From positions 13,644,476-13,708,475 of the forward strand of contig CM055092.1 of assembly GCA_029204225.1 (NCBI GenBank): a stretch of 64,000 bases of DNA, written 5' to 3'. The first letter of the stretch is position 1; every line of letters starts with the position of its first letter. The DNA comes from Diphasiastrum complanatum (taxonomy: Eukaryota; Streptophyta; Lycopodiopsida; Lycopodiales; Lycopodiaceae). A model generated the notes under the pieces. It saw nothing but the letters and a program-made list of their open reading frames with translations, was not told where the DNA came from and did not search any database. This document shows, piece after piece, positions 22,442 to 32,752 of the stretch. Position numbers and translations under genes: made by a program.

Positions 22442-23899
22442 ATGACGCTGCAAAAGGTAGACACGAGCTTGGTACTTGTATTTGGGGTGAGTGTGCTCTT
22501 GTTCGCAGCAGGTTTTGGTGGAGCACAGATGCTGAGTGCAAGTTTCTATGACTCAAGCTGTCCAATGATGAAGTCCATCGTGGCAGCAACAGTTGCACAG
22601 CACTTGCTGCAGGATATCACATCTGCAGCACCACTCTTGAGAATATTTTTCCACGATTGTTTTGTTTCAGTAAGTACGTGATAGATATTGTATTATGAAC
22701 ACATTAAAAGGGATTGTCTTGTAGCACTGCTGTGCATTTCCCTCTTTGCATTACTCTTCTAGATCTTTGGACCAATTTCTAATAGTAATTAAGAATTTGT
22801 TCTATCTGTTATTTTCTTATTATACTGCAACTTCTCTATGTTTGAGAAGCAGCTGAGTGATTGCAAACATTGTGGACGTTCAGGGATGCGATGCGTCAGT
22901 CTTGTTGGATTCAACCAACGGCAATTCTGCAGAGAAAGATGCGCAACCCAATCAGACATTGAGCCAGTTTAATATAATTGATGAGATTAAAAATCAGCTA
23001 GAAAAACTGTGTCCTGGCGTGGTCTCCTGCGCTGATATTATTGCTCTGGCTTCAAGGGAAGCTGTGGCACAGGTACACCACACATATCAATACTTCACCG
23101 TCAGCGACAGTCTATGCCTTGAAGGAAAAACGAACAATTCTTTAAATGATGGTCCGCCAGCAGAAGCAAGCATCTCATCACGTATAGAGAACTTTACTAG
23201 AGTGGCTGATTTTGGGTTTGTGTGCAACTTTTCTTGTACAGAGTGGAGGGCCTAGATGGATGGCTGAAATGGGTCGTAGAGATGGGAGAAAATCATCTGC
23301 ATTGGATGCTTCTTTGCACTTGCCATCTACTCGCTCAAGTGCTCAACCTCTTATTGATAGCTTTGCAGCGCTTGGCCTCAACACACGAGATTTAGTCACC
23401 TTATCAGGTACTTGCAGTACATCTACTTTCTTTTCTCGTTTTCAACATTATGAGAACGGATGCTGAATACTGAGTCTTCAAAATAGGTGCACACACATTT
23501 GGAAGGGCGCATTGTTTTGCAGTTGCAAGGCGTTTCATTGGTTTCAACAGCAGCAACGGTATCGACCCAACTCTGGATACAGTATACGCGCAGAGGCTGA
23601 GACGTCTTTGCCCTCTGCCGATTGATCCAAGAGCAAGAGTTGCACTTGATCCTGTAACCCCCAACCAGTTTGATACTGAATATTTCCAAGACTTGCTGGT
23701 CAACCAGGGGATTTTTTCCTCGGATTCAGCTCTGGTTTTAGATAGCCGCACAAAAAATTTCGTGAATGAATATGCAACAAACACCTCGTCTTTTTTTGTC
23801 CAGTTTCCTTTAGCTATGACGAAGCTGGGAAGAATCGGAGTCTTAACAGGCCAAAGTGGGGAGATTCGAAAAACATGCCATGCTGTGAATAGTTTCTGA
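22442..23899 (+). CDS. Class III secretory peroxidase, four exons, complete
   Basis: Haem peroxidase secreted to the cell wall or vacuole, oxidising phenolics with H2O2. Exons: 22442-22669, 22884-23072, 23242-23407 and 23487-23899; all three introns are GT-AG and sit at the family's classical positions. The joined product is 331 residues, the usual size. An N-terminal hydrophobic signal peptide (about residues 8-28) is followed by mature [13 protein letters not shown]. The distal site is [11 protein letters not shown] (Arg67, His71), then [10 protein letters not shown]; the proximal His197 is in [12 protein letters not shown]. All eight disulphide Cys are present (40, 73, 78 and five more). 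I chose ATG 22442; an in-frame GTG at 22427 is upstream but not needed. The only apparently intact host gene here. Substrate cannot be inferred. Confidence 0.95.
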
Positions 23900-24070
23900 A
23901 GAACAATGGAACGTCTCTGCCTGTGGATTCTGAATACTATACACTCACTACCAGAAAACACTGTACACTAGCACATGCAAGCTAAATTATGGCTATCTAC
24001 CGAGAAACTGTGGATATACTATTCCGTTACCTGCTGCAGGCAGCAACAAAACATGAAGAGCTCGAGAAAA

Positions 24071-24230
24071 CAAAATAAAACCATGACTAGATCAAAGCAT
24101 TCCTGGAAAATGTTTTTCTACTGAAACTGAGTACAGAACTGGTTTTCTCAACACCATAAAGTAATTACATATATCGTCCTCTTTTCTGCTCTCTTTTGCA
24201 AGTTGTAACATACTGACATTAAAGCAATAA
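24071..24230 (+). terminator. Candidate polyadenylation signals of the peroxidase
   Basis: AATAAA-type words occur at 24074 (AAAATAAAACC) and 24225 (GCAATAAACAG), 175 and 325 bp after the stop codon, in an AT-rich 3' flank. Either could direct cleavage; not distinguishable from sequence. Confidence 0.45.
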
Positions 24231-24299
24231 ACAGCAGTGAGCCGTACTAGAATTCATGTGCAGATTCCTCTGCAAAGAAACTTGATGTACATATGTATA

Positions 24300-25331
24300 G
24301 TATTTTCTATGGTTCCATTTGAAAGGTGTTTGCTCAATTAGTTTTTGAAGCACTACTTGTCATGGTTAGACCTATGGGTTTTCTTAGATTATGTGTAATA
24401 TGTTTCACGAATAATCCTAACCAAGTTTTTGCACCCCATATATATATATCTCCACCAAACTCACACACCACCAGAGTTGTGATTGTCCTTCCCAAGTACA
24501 ATATTGTCCATAGCATCACCACGATTTTGAAACTTAACGAGCATATTCACTATGGAATATTGCATTTTTTACCTAATTTAAGATTTTGTACAAACAGGTT
24601 TAACTTTTTTTTTTTTTGTGATTTTTGAATAAAAGGGCAAAATTTGACAATATATTTGTTTTCTGCCACACGAAAATGTTTCTTTCATAAATATTGATAA
24701 TTTGCAAACATGAAGGGAGTGAAAACTTGTAGTAGCTATTCTATAAAGAAGAGTTTTGTATAGTTAATGTCATATTCAACAAAAATTATGAAAGATTGTA
24801 TTGTAGATTTTTTACTATATTGGAGAGAAATATAAAATCAAGAATCTATGTATTTTAACAAAAAATAACTAAAAAGGTGAAAAACGATTTATAGTTTAAT
24901 ATGTTTTGGTATACATCAAGAGTACATTGTAATACCTTAGAGGACTACTTAAATCTGCTTACTGTTGGTTTCAATAAAAGACAAATAATCATTTGTAACC
25001 ATAAGAAGTAAGCATGTGTTGAGGATTAATATGTAAGTAAAATGATCAATTGATAAAAACATAAACTTTATTATCTATATTTTTATTGTCCTTTTATTTT
25101 TTGGTAGAGCTCAAATAGCCATAGTTAATGTTGATAAACTTATGATTGAAATGAAAGCACCATTCAAAGTCAAAATGTGTGATTTCCACTTGAGACGATG
25201 AGATTTGCAGCTAACAAGTGAAAATCTTGATTCTTTTGAAGATTTTGCATATGTGATGCACTTATCGTTATTTGCAAAAATGAAAATTATCACTTGATAC
25301 ATGTGTGAACAAGTGTTGGTATTGTAGTAAT
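24300..25331. other. AT-rich intergenic DNA
   Basis: About 1 kb without supportable genes. It includes a short (TA)n run near 24440 and a T-tract of 13 near 24607-24619. No motif recognised. Confidence 0.5.
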
Positions 25332-25350
25332 TTTGTTGGATTTTGCTTAT

Positions 25351-25957
25351 TCAGGCATGAGAGTCGACGATTGAGCAACTGGAGGGTTCGTTCCTTCTGG
25401 TGTCTTCCTGCTGCAACATTGTAATGAGTCTTGAAAGAGTCAGTTCTGGGTGTGTCATGATGATCATCACCCAGTTGTCGTATGAGCTTGGAAAGTTTGA
25501 AAGCAGCGTCATTATTGCGTTTTGATTGTCTATGATTGATCCAACAGCGGCCATTTGCTTCAGCAGGTTCTTGAACTAGTTGATGTGATTCTGTATGGAA
25601 TCACCATTGGTCATCTTGAGGGAGAAGAATTTTATCCTTAGATGTAGCTTGGTAACTACGTCACGCACTTCGTACAGGGGGTGCTCAAGATGTCCCCAAC
25701 TTCCTTGGAGGTTTGAGCTTTATGGTCGATTTGCGTGTCTGATATGTTGAGGATGATTAGAGTGCGAAAGCCTTTCCATCCTTCAGCTTCCATCGGGAGA
25801 TTGCAGTGTTGTTGGCTTCGGGTCTTGCCTTTGCACCTGTGACAACATCATACAACTCCTTGGCCATTAGCACAGTTTTCATCTTAAATTTCGACAGATG
25901 GTAATTGGCTCCATCGAGTTTGTCCACGATGGAACTAGTTTTCCCTTGGAAATCCAT
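25351..25957 (-). pseudogene. gag: gag of copia element C
   Basis: Starts at ATG 25957 with MDFQGKTSSIVDKLDGANYH and continues SKFKMKTVLMAKELYDVVTG and RWKLKDGKAFAL, the copia gag N-terminal pattern. A frameshift or stop near 25757 breaks it; the second open part (25351-25554) holds IDNQNAIMTLLSNFPSSYDN and a TRRNEPSSCS end. No zinc knuckle remains. Confidence 0.8.
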
Positions 25958-26110
25958 GTGGAAGTTAGTCTAAGTGATAGTAATAACTATCAGTGACTTA
26001 AGAATGAAAATTTGATGCTATTTACAAAACAAGAAGACAATTATTCTATCGATTGATAGAACCAGGTTATGTGGGAAGCTTATCAGGCTATAAAAATAGC
26101 TCTGATACCA

Positions 26111-26957
26111 TGTCGGAGAAAATTGAGGTCTGAGGATCGAACGATTCTACTATTGCATGAAGGCAGTGGTTGAAGGATAAAAGTAGGTGAACACAAGAGT
26201 AGAGTAGAGCTTAATTGCGCGGTTGTTTGCAAAAGTGGAAGAGTAGATAATTAAACAAAGCAATAAAAGAGTCAGACAGAAAGATGAAGTAGCAACACAT
26301 ACAATTTTGACAAGAACTCTGAATGCAATAAAAGACAGTGATTGATTCAGATTAATGTATAGAAATACAAGTCAGATTGATGCTATGAGCACAAGACAAT
26401 AGCAAATGAAACTACGTGCTTAGGAAGCTAACTCTACTCCATAAAAGCTATGAGCTATTACTGCCAATCAGTTTGAAAGAAATAATCGATGCATGAAAGC
26501 ATCTATGGTGTCTATCTCTAATTCACTCTCTCGTCTTACTTATTGATTAGATTACGATAGTCATCTATATACAGTTTTACATTTTGTGCAGATGAGTGTA
26601 TAAAAAGATGGCGTGGAGCCGTTGTGCCGTTTGGAGTAAAGCGTGGAGGGTGCTATCATTACAAGAAGTGAGCGTGTAGGCTTTGACTATTTGAAGTCAA
26701 GTATGTCATTGTCGTTAGTCAATAAAGTCGAGACAGTATGGTCTTCGACATTAGTCGGGAGAGTCGACAAGTCGGACCTCCCAATAAGTTGGCAGAGTCG
26801 AGTAGTCGAGCAAGTCGACAAGTCGAGTGCCGATTTCATGCATGTTACTGATAATAGGATCTTTCTGCAGACTGTGCGACAATGCATGTAAAACTGCAAC
26901 AATGGGAATGGAACTAGATTAACATGAATTTAGGAGAGTAGAGAAATAAATCCAACA
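26111..26957 (-). repeat. 5' LTR of element C
   Basis: 847 bp, on the minus strand TGTTGGATTTATTTCTC to TTTTCTCCGACA. The CA end touches the primer site with no spacer. Its first ten bases resemble the start of element A's LTR (TGTTGGATTATT). Contains a cluster of GTCGAC/GTCGAG words at 26720-26830. Confidence 0.85.
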
Positions 26958-27270
26958 ACAACAAGATCCAAGCAGGATCCTGATCCAGATGGGATCAAAA
27001 AGGTAGCATAACACCATCTGACAATTAAAATCCTTTGATAATGTATATCAGACTTGCAAATCTCAGACAAACTTAGCAGAAATAGAGGTAAAATTCACTT
27101 AAACTGATGGATCAAGCACAAGATCTTCACAAGAACTCTCGTAGGACTACCATAGCAAGATCTGGCCCAGATGGACCTCAAAAGACTCTGCGAGAGTTAC
27201 TTGTGAGGGAACAGTTAAAAAAGAGGCTCTGCGAGAGTTCACAAGTAGAACCTTCGGAACCTTCGCATGC
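26958..27270. repeat. Spacer with CTCTGCGAGAGTT-type repeats
   Basis: Contains units with AACTCTCG and CTCTGCGAGAGTT words (27130-27245) related to the internal region at 1-730. Probably a small piece of that same LTR family, wedged between copia elements C and D. Confidence 0.4.
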
Positions 27271-27278
27271 CATCAAGA

Positions 27279-28250
27279 TCATCTTACCTCGCAAGTATCC
27301 ACCATCTTAAACTCTTTAGACAATGCTACTTTCACTTCTTGTATACCAATATGATCATTTCCACTAAGAATAATGTCATCTACATACAAAATGAGAACGA
27401 TGATTTTACCATCATTGAATCTTAAGTATAAAGAAGGATCATAAGCACTTACAACAAATCTTATAAAGTTCAAGAAAGCATTCAACCTAGAGTACCAAGC
27501 TCTAGGTGATTGCTTAAGCCCATAAATGCTTCTTACCAACAAACACACTTTTTCTTATTAATCTTCTTTGATGAAGCCCTTGGGTTGCCTCATGAAGATC
27601 TCATCTTCTAAATAGCCATTGAGAAATGCATTAGTCACATCAAGTTGAAATAGAGGCCAATGGAAAGTAGTTGCAAGAGAAATGATCAACCTTATGAAAA
27701 CTAGTTTAGCAACATGAGCAAAAGTTTCATCAAAGTCTATTTTCTTGGTTTGCAAGAACCCTTTGCCACTAGCCTTGCCTTGTATTTGTTGATGCTCCCA
27801 TCTTTATTGTACTTCAATCTATATATCCATTTGCACTCAAGTGGTTTTCTTCCATGAGGAAGATCCACAAGCTTCCATGTATGATTCTCCATAAGAGCAT
27901 CATACTCCTTTTGCATGGCATCCCTCCATTCTTGTGACTCCATAGCTTCTTCAAAGCAACTCGGCTCATCAAACATAGATGTTAGAAAAGTGTAAGAGGT
28001 AAGTGAATGAAGATCTTCCCTTTGTTCACCTTTGTCAACGTAGGTGAGCCTTGATGGCTCAGCCTTCTTTCTTGTAGACCTCCTTAGAGTCTTCGGGTCT
28101 TGAGGTAGATCCTCAAGATCTTGATCACATGTAGGCTCCTCCTCAAATCTTGCAAGATCCTTGACATAAGATTGATTAGAAGAACTTTCATTCAGGCTAA
28201 AGCTTGAGGAGGAGTCTTCTCAACTAATGCTTCCATGGAGATTCTCAAAG
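27279..28250 (-). pseudogene. pol: Reverse transcriptase of element D
   Basis: Copia reverse transcriptase in three overlapping frames. The first (27737-27976) holds [19 protein letters not shown] and [20 protein letters not shown]; the second (27558-27755) holds FDETFAHVAK and FQLDVTNAFLNGYLEDEIFM; the third (27279-27548) holds IYGLKQSPRAWYSRLNAFL and the active-site box LYVDDIILSGND. The catalytic Asp pair is kept but frameshifts near 27740 and a stop near 27555 break the chain. A linker rich in Arg/Ser precedes it. Confidence 0.9.
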
Positions 28251-28269
28251 GACAAGGCCGAGTCTATTT

Positions 28270-28600
28270 CTTAACATAAGCACTCTAGAGGTATTTTTGA
28301 ATTCATAAATCCCTTTTAGATAGTTCCAACCCTCTTTGGCTGAGGTACAAGATGCCACTTATTTTATAAGTTCATTACTAACATTCATTTTTAGGCAATG
28401 TAATGCTAGTCTAGCTCTCTTTTTGTACCTTACTTGATCTGCCCTCCTTGAGGTTCTTCTTCCTCTCCTATGACAAGATCATACATATCTTGGAGCACTA
28501 GTAGTGACTCCATTCTAACTTTCCAAGTTGAATAATTACTAGAATTTAGCCTTTCACTAGCCTCAAGTAGATAGGCTCCAATTGAACCCATTCTCACTAG
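28270..28600 (-). pseudogene. gag: gag N-terminus of element D
   Basis: Begins MGSIGAYLLEASERLNSSNY near 28591 and continues STWKVRMESLLVLQDMYDLV and EEEEPQGGQIK, after which a frameshift intervenes. Nearly identical blocks open the gag of element E. Unlike E, the Gln codon in EEEEPQGGQ is intact. The gag ends at the deletion junction near 28270. Confidence 0.8.
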
Positions 28601-29202
28601 CAACAAGTACAACAAATGTACTATTCAAAGGCTCTCCCTTCTCTCTTTCTCATAATTTAGCAACAAAGCTACTCTCTTGAATCTCACAAAACTCAAGAGG
28701 CAAGATCTATAATGATCTTAAACTCAAAAAGACTTGGGAAATTGAATTCTACACAATCTATGCAATTTAGAAGCTCGGATTTGACTCTTGGAAGTGCCAA
28801 TGCCTTCCTATGGTGTTTAGAATGGATTTTAGCTTCACTCTTGAACTAAAAACATAAGCCTCAAAACTCACTCTCAACGATTTGGAGGTTTAATAAACTT
28901 CTAACACCATTCCACATCAAATCTTTAATGAGATCAATGGATTTTTACAAGCAAATCACTAGTTTCACTCTTCACAACTTGTTTGAAGCTCAAGTATTGA
29001 AAAATCACAAAGATTTGGTGAAGGTACAACTCCAGCAGCCTCTCACACATGTGAGAAGTACATATGAACTTTACACACTAATATGAACCTCAAATTCACA
29101 AGCAAACTATTAGTAAAGGTCATCCTCCTTCAAAATGGTTCTAGCACCAATGCTTTCACCAAAATGAAGATATTTGGATCATCATCTAAGCTCTTTGACT
29201 TG
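28600..29202 (-). other. 5' leader of element D
   Basis: Untranslated-looking sequence between primer site and gag, closely similar to 38012-38517 of element E (shared words include GCACCAATGCTTTCACCAAAATG). No coding signal. Confidence 0.6.
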
Positions 29203-29343
29203 GCTCTGATACCATGTCAAATTTCAGAGTTTTGGACTAAATGTGAACTATTCAATACTTGCTGATCTATTGATCAAAAACTTCAGAACTTGAAAAGAGA
29301 TGTATGAACAGCTGATTTATATTGAGTATACAAATGCAAAGGT
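29203..29343 (-). repeat. Primer site and chimeric LTR piece of element D
   Basis: The primer site TGGTATCAGAGCC (minus) is at 29202-29214. The LTR starts on the plus strand as TGTCAAATTTCAGAGTT, as in element E, but from about 29236 it matches element A's LTR (3836-3935) in inverted orientation. It stops at 29343. Confidence 0.75.
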
Positions 29344-30084
29344 GTGCATACTCCCATGATACTTGAAACAATACTGAGTAAGGCAGATTGTCCGCAGACT
29401 CTCGAAGAAGAGAAACAAATGGCCAATACACCCTATCGAAGATTGATTAGATCATTGTTGTATCTTGCAAACAACACCAGACCTGATATAGCATTTGCAG
29501 TATACAGGCTAAGCCAATTTAATCAGAACCCAGGATCGTTACATTGGAAGCTAGCAAAAAGAGTAGTACAATATTTCCAAGAATCGAAAGACTATGGAAT
29601 GTGTTATTCGAAGGAAGCTGGATTTCGGATCGAATCTTATAGTGATGCAAGCTGGGCATCCATGAAGGATGATAGCAGAAGTATTGCAGGAGCTTGTACT
29701 CTAGCATCTGGCGCAACCATACTTTGAATAAGTAAGAAGCAAACAACAGTAGCCCAATCTTCGTGTGAGGCAGAATATGTAGCAGCAGCTAAGATGGCAA
29801 ACGAGCTAATCTGGATCAAACAAATGTTGGAAGGGTTTGATGAAACTATTTCTGAACCTTATGTCTGACTAATGGATAACACTTCAGCAATCTACCTTAC
29901 AAAAGATCTTGTGTTTCATTCGAAAACGAAACATATAGCTATCAAGTATCATGTTATTCGGGACTTAGTCGAAAAGAAGATACTGAAGACAGTCTTCATA
30001 CCTACAGAGGAAATGACAGCTGATATCTTTACAAAGCCACTCAGTAAAGCTTGTTCGAGAAGAAGCAAAGAAGATTGGGGTTAA
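29344..30084 (+). pseudogene. pol: RNase H region of element J
   Basis: Reads NTRPDIAFAVYRLSQF, then the RNase H motifs ESYSDASWASMKDDSRS, QSSCEAEYVAAAKM, MDNTSAIYLTKD, SKTKHIAIKYHVIRDLV and TADIFTKPLSK. Two single-base stops interrupt it (after SGATL, and in YVxLMDN at 29867), and the final residues differ from element G because of a frameshift near 30050. RNase H degrades the RNA strand of the RNA-DNA hybrid. Confidence 0.9.
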
Positions 30085-30110
30085 TCCAACTGCCCACTTT
30101 GAGAGGGAGT

Positions 30111-30480
30111 TGTAGAACACCTCAACAGACAAATCTTGGTTCTACCAACAAAGTGCACAGTCTAATTGACAAAGGCTGAGAAACTCGAAACATTTTTTTT
30201 ATTCTTGTTCAAACTTGAAACTCGAACTCGAAACTTGAATTCGAAACTCAAAATGAAACATTTTTTTTCTTGTTCAAACTCGAACAATAAATTGTCTCGA
30301 CAGATAAACTGTCGCAAACAAAAACCTTTCGAGTCCGGAAACAGAACGTTTTTTTGAATATCAACAATCTTAATGGTTAGATCGACTGTTATAGAAGGAA
30401 GAAGGCCAAAAGACATATCCTGTGACAATATAAATACATGTGCATTTACTCATTGAAACAACAAGGCAACAAGAGATGTA
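30111..30480 (+). repeat. Partial 3' LTR of element J
   Basis: Aligns with the LTR of element B (11695 downward) including the CAACAAGGCAACAAGAGATG word, then is cut. Contains CGAAACTCGAACTCGAAAC-type repeats. Confidence 0.85.
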
Positions 30481-30483
30481 GAG

Positions 30484-31200
30484 ATTTATGGCAAATGAAT
30501 ATCGGAATTTGGAAGTGGAGTAGGGCGAGTTTCTTTACATTTTTTGAAATATAATGGATGTTAGCTCCTTGATTAACTTTGTATTGTGCTAAACCGATGA
30601 CTAGTTTTCAAACTTGGAGGATTATAGCCATCATACATGAAAAAAATACAGGTTTTTTTATGGCTTGTTCAAGAAGATGCTCGAAATACTTTTTACAAGT
30701 AGGACTTTTAGGCTTGCCATATAGTCTTTGAAGTTTGTACCTAAAAGATTTAAGGAGCCTTGGACGTTGAAGCGTGAAAGCCTTGGACCTTGAGGCCAGC
30801 CCACAATATTAAATGCACCAAAAGGCTTCAGCCTTTGAACTTGGAAGTTTCCAAAGTCGAGACAGCAAGCAACAACAGAGTGGGAGAGCTCAAGCCTCAG
30901 AGTGGGGTGGAGCAGCGAGAGCTGCAGCTTGCACAGTGCGAGCAAGTGAGCTGCGAGAGTGGGCACTGAGGCATGAGGCACGAGTCTGGAGCAGCGAGAG
31001 TGGTCTGGAGCAGCGAGCAGGGAGCGGTGAGGTATGAGCAGCGTAGAGACATAGAGAGCAACGAACAACGAGGAGGGTGGAGCAGCCAACCAGGCAGTGG
31101 GAGCAGCGATCAGTGGGAGCATCAAGCCGCTGGAGCAGAGAGCTGAGAGGGGGAGCATGGTTGTTGGAGCAGAAAGCTAGAGCTTGAGACTTGAGAGACG
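30484..31200. repeat. GAGCAGCGAG-rich low-complexity region
   Basis: From about 30880 to 31150 the plus strand is a degenerate array built on GGAGCAGCGAGAG and GTGGAGCAGC words. It supports long open frames on both strands only because it is low-complexity (166 codons on the minus strand). I find no motif and do not call a gene. Sequence to the left (30481-30880) is unassigned. Confidence 0.5.
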
Positions 31201-32239
31201 GAAATTTCGGTCTTTAGCTAACCACAAAGACAAGCCTCATTCAGGTAAGCTTACTCACCTTCAACATTTGAAAGAATATATGTATTCACGAATTCAGCTA
31301 TAGAATCTTCTCATTTTACTATGCATTGGAGATTAAATCTCTTTTTAGTTTGCTTACTCATGCTAGTATTAAGCTGAGGTACTCCTTGGCACATGAAAGA
31401 TGGCCTGAGGACCTACACTAATATTTCTCTGACTCTCACTTTTAGCCAAAATTTTGTTTGCTTACATCTTAATCAGCACTTCGAGTAATAATTCTTTGTG
31501 CCGCTGATAAGATCCATAACTTTAGCAAGGATGAACTAGCCATTCATCCTTTTAAGCATGGGGTAAGTTCTCATGGCTCTCCCAGGTAGAGCTGCCTGTG
31601 TTGTGAGTATTTTCAGAAAAGTAAGCTATAGCATTATTGGCCTTAAAAGACAAGAATGGCAATGTGATCCACTCAGTCTTCAGCGGAAGTTTCAGATGTG
31701 CTGGCTACATGGATACATGCTTAGAAGAAGCTGTAGTCTGCAAAGGAAATTAGAAGAACTTGTTGGTTTAAAGAATCTTAGCGACATTAAAAAAGACATG
31801 TCTTCCATGCTTGTAAATGTTTTAAGGTCCCTCATTTGTTGTACTATCATGGCATCACTTAGCAATGATAAACAAATATTTGAAAGATCATTTGTGCAGA
31901 ATTTCTTTGATCGAAAACAATAATCCTCGTAATAGAAAATCACTTGAAGCATTTTCTAGTGTCTTCCTTTCCTCCAATAAAGCTACTTCAGTATCTATCT
32001 CCCAGTACACTTGCCTCTCCAAGCACATGCATATCGATATCATACAAAATATGGAGATGGAGAAGTCATAGAACTACTGAAATGAAAATCTTGTCGTATC
32101 TGTGACATTTGTATCTAAACACAAAACAACAAAAAATTGCAAAGGGAAAGACATTTTGTACAAGAAATACGTTGAATGATGCCTGAAGGTGTTTACATTT
32201 ATGTGAGGAGCATACCATCACGCATCTATGTTAATGGGA
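31201..32239. other. Unassigned gene-space DNA
   Basis: About 1 kb. A 116-codon plus-strand frame (31573-31923) with LQRKLEELVGLKNLSDIKKD looks weakly coding and could be an exon of an unknown gene, but nothing identifies it. Otherwise no signal. Confidence 0.3.
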
Positions 32240-32425
32240 CTAGTTTACTGCAATGCATATGAATCTCTTATCGAACAAGGCCTTGTGAGTGTGATCTGGA
32301 TTGATGCCGTTGGGAAAAGTGATGTTGAAAACATAAAGTGGTGAGGTTCCTACATCTCCATAAACAACTCCTATTATTTGAAATGCTAGTTTCAAGGCCG
32401 TGGCTGCTGCAATCACCTGCAACAT
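32240..32425 (-). pseudogene. HAK/KUP/KT potassium transporter exon fragment
   Basis: The minus strand encodes [20 protein letters not shown] followed by FNITFPNGI, the first transmembrane segment and signature of plant KUP/HAK/KT potassium transporters (family form [20 protein letters not shown]). After NGI the expected continuation (a second membrane span) is absent and the frame ends in 60 codons. Upstream a TGTTGCAG acceptor precedes the block. No other exon of a 700-800 residue transporter was found near, so this is a fragment or relic. The rest may have been lost or replaced by repeats. Confidence 0.7.
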
Positions 32426-32713
32426 AGCCGCACAACCGCGCCTTTCAATGTTATCATATACTTTTTCAAATCAGACTCAACTTTTTCGACTCCAGCCATT
32501 GATCGTCCAGTACCTACTACTAGGAGCTCGACGAGCTTTGGTCTCGTCTCATCTCAATGATTTCTCTGCATACAGTGAAACAACCATGGTCTATACAGTA
32601 CACTTGCAATAACAACAACATAGTTCGTTGGAATGCACTCTGTTCCGTATGTGCACATTCCAAACTGGCATCTATCTTTGGTTGTGTGAGTGTGTGAAGG
32701 GGGAAAGGGGGGA

Positions 32714-32728
32714 GGGGGGGGGGGGGGG
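32714..32728 (+). repeat. G15 homopolymer
   Basis: A run of 15 G inside a G-rich tract (32697-32752). Could vary in length or be a sequencing uncertainty. Confidence 0.8.
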
Positions 32729-32752
32729 TTTGGGAGGGTTTAGGGGGTTTTG

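Larger units (their letters stand above)
25332..26957 (-). mobile_element. Copia element C, gag plus 5' LTR fragment
   Basis: Minus-strand copia fragment: 5' LTR at 26111-26957, primer site TGGTATCAGAGC directly against it (26099-26110), and gag. Everything downstream of gag is missing. Right of the LTR the flank reads ACAAC. The gag resembles that of element A, but the LTR differs. Confidence 0.85.
27271..29343 (-). mobile_element. Copia element D, internally deleted
   Basis: Minus-strand fragment with an LTR piece (29215-29343), primer site (29203-29214), gag N-terminus (28270-28600) and reverse transcriptase (27279-28250). The gag breaks off at about 28270, in sequence that continues in element E, and reverse transcriptase follows at once, so the rest of gag, protease and integrase are deleted. 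The left end is truncated after the YVDD region. Confidence 0.85.
29344..30480 (+). mobile_element. Copia element J, 3' end
   Basis: Plus-strand 3' portion of a copia element of the B/G family: reverse transcriptase connection, RNase H, polypurine tract GAGAGGGAG (30101-30109) and the first 370 bp of the 3' LTR starting TGTAGAACACCTC at 30111. It is cut at both ends; at 30480 the LTR stops after AACAAGAGATGTA. Confidence 0.9.

Noticed and set aside
23404-23961. 185-codon frame antisense to peroxidase exon 4
   Set aside because: It is the shadow of a conserved exon; splice sites and domain structure support only the plus strand.
30658-31158. 166-codon open frame on the minus strand, Leu/Ala/Ser-rich
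   Set aside because: The frame lies over a GAGCAGCGAG-rich low-complexity array and is open on both strands; no domain is visible.
32714-32728. G15 run (and the C19 run at 54254-54272) as functional quadruplex-type elements
   Set aside because: Simple homopolymers of uncertain length with no other supporting feature.
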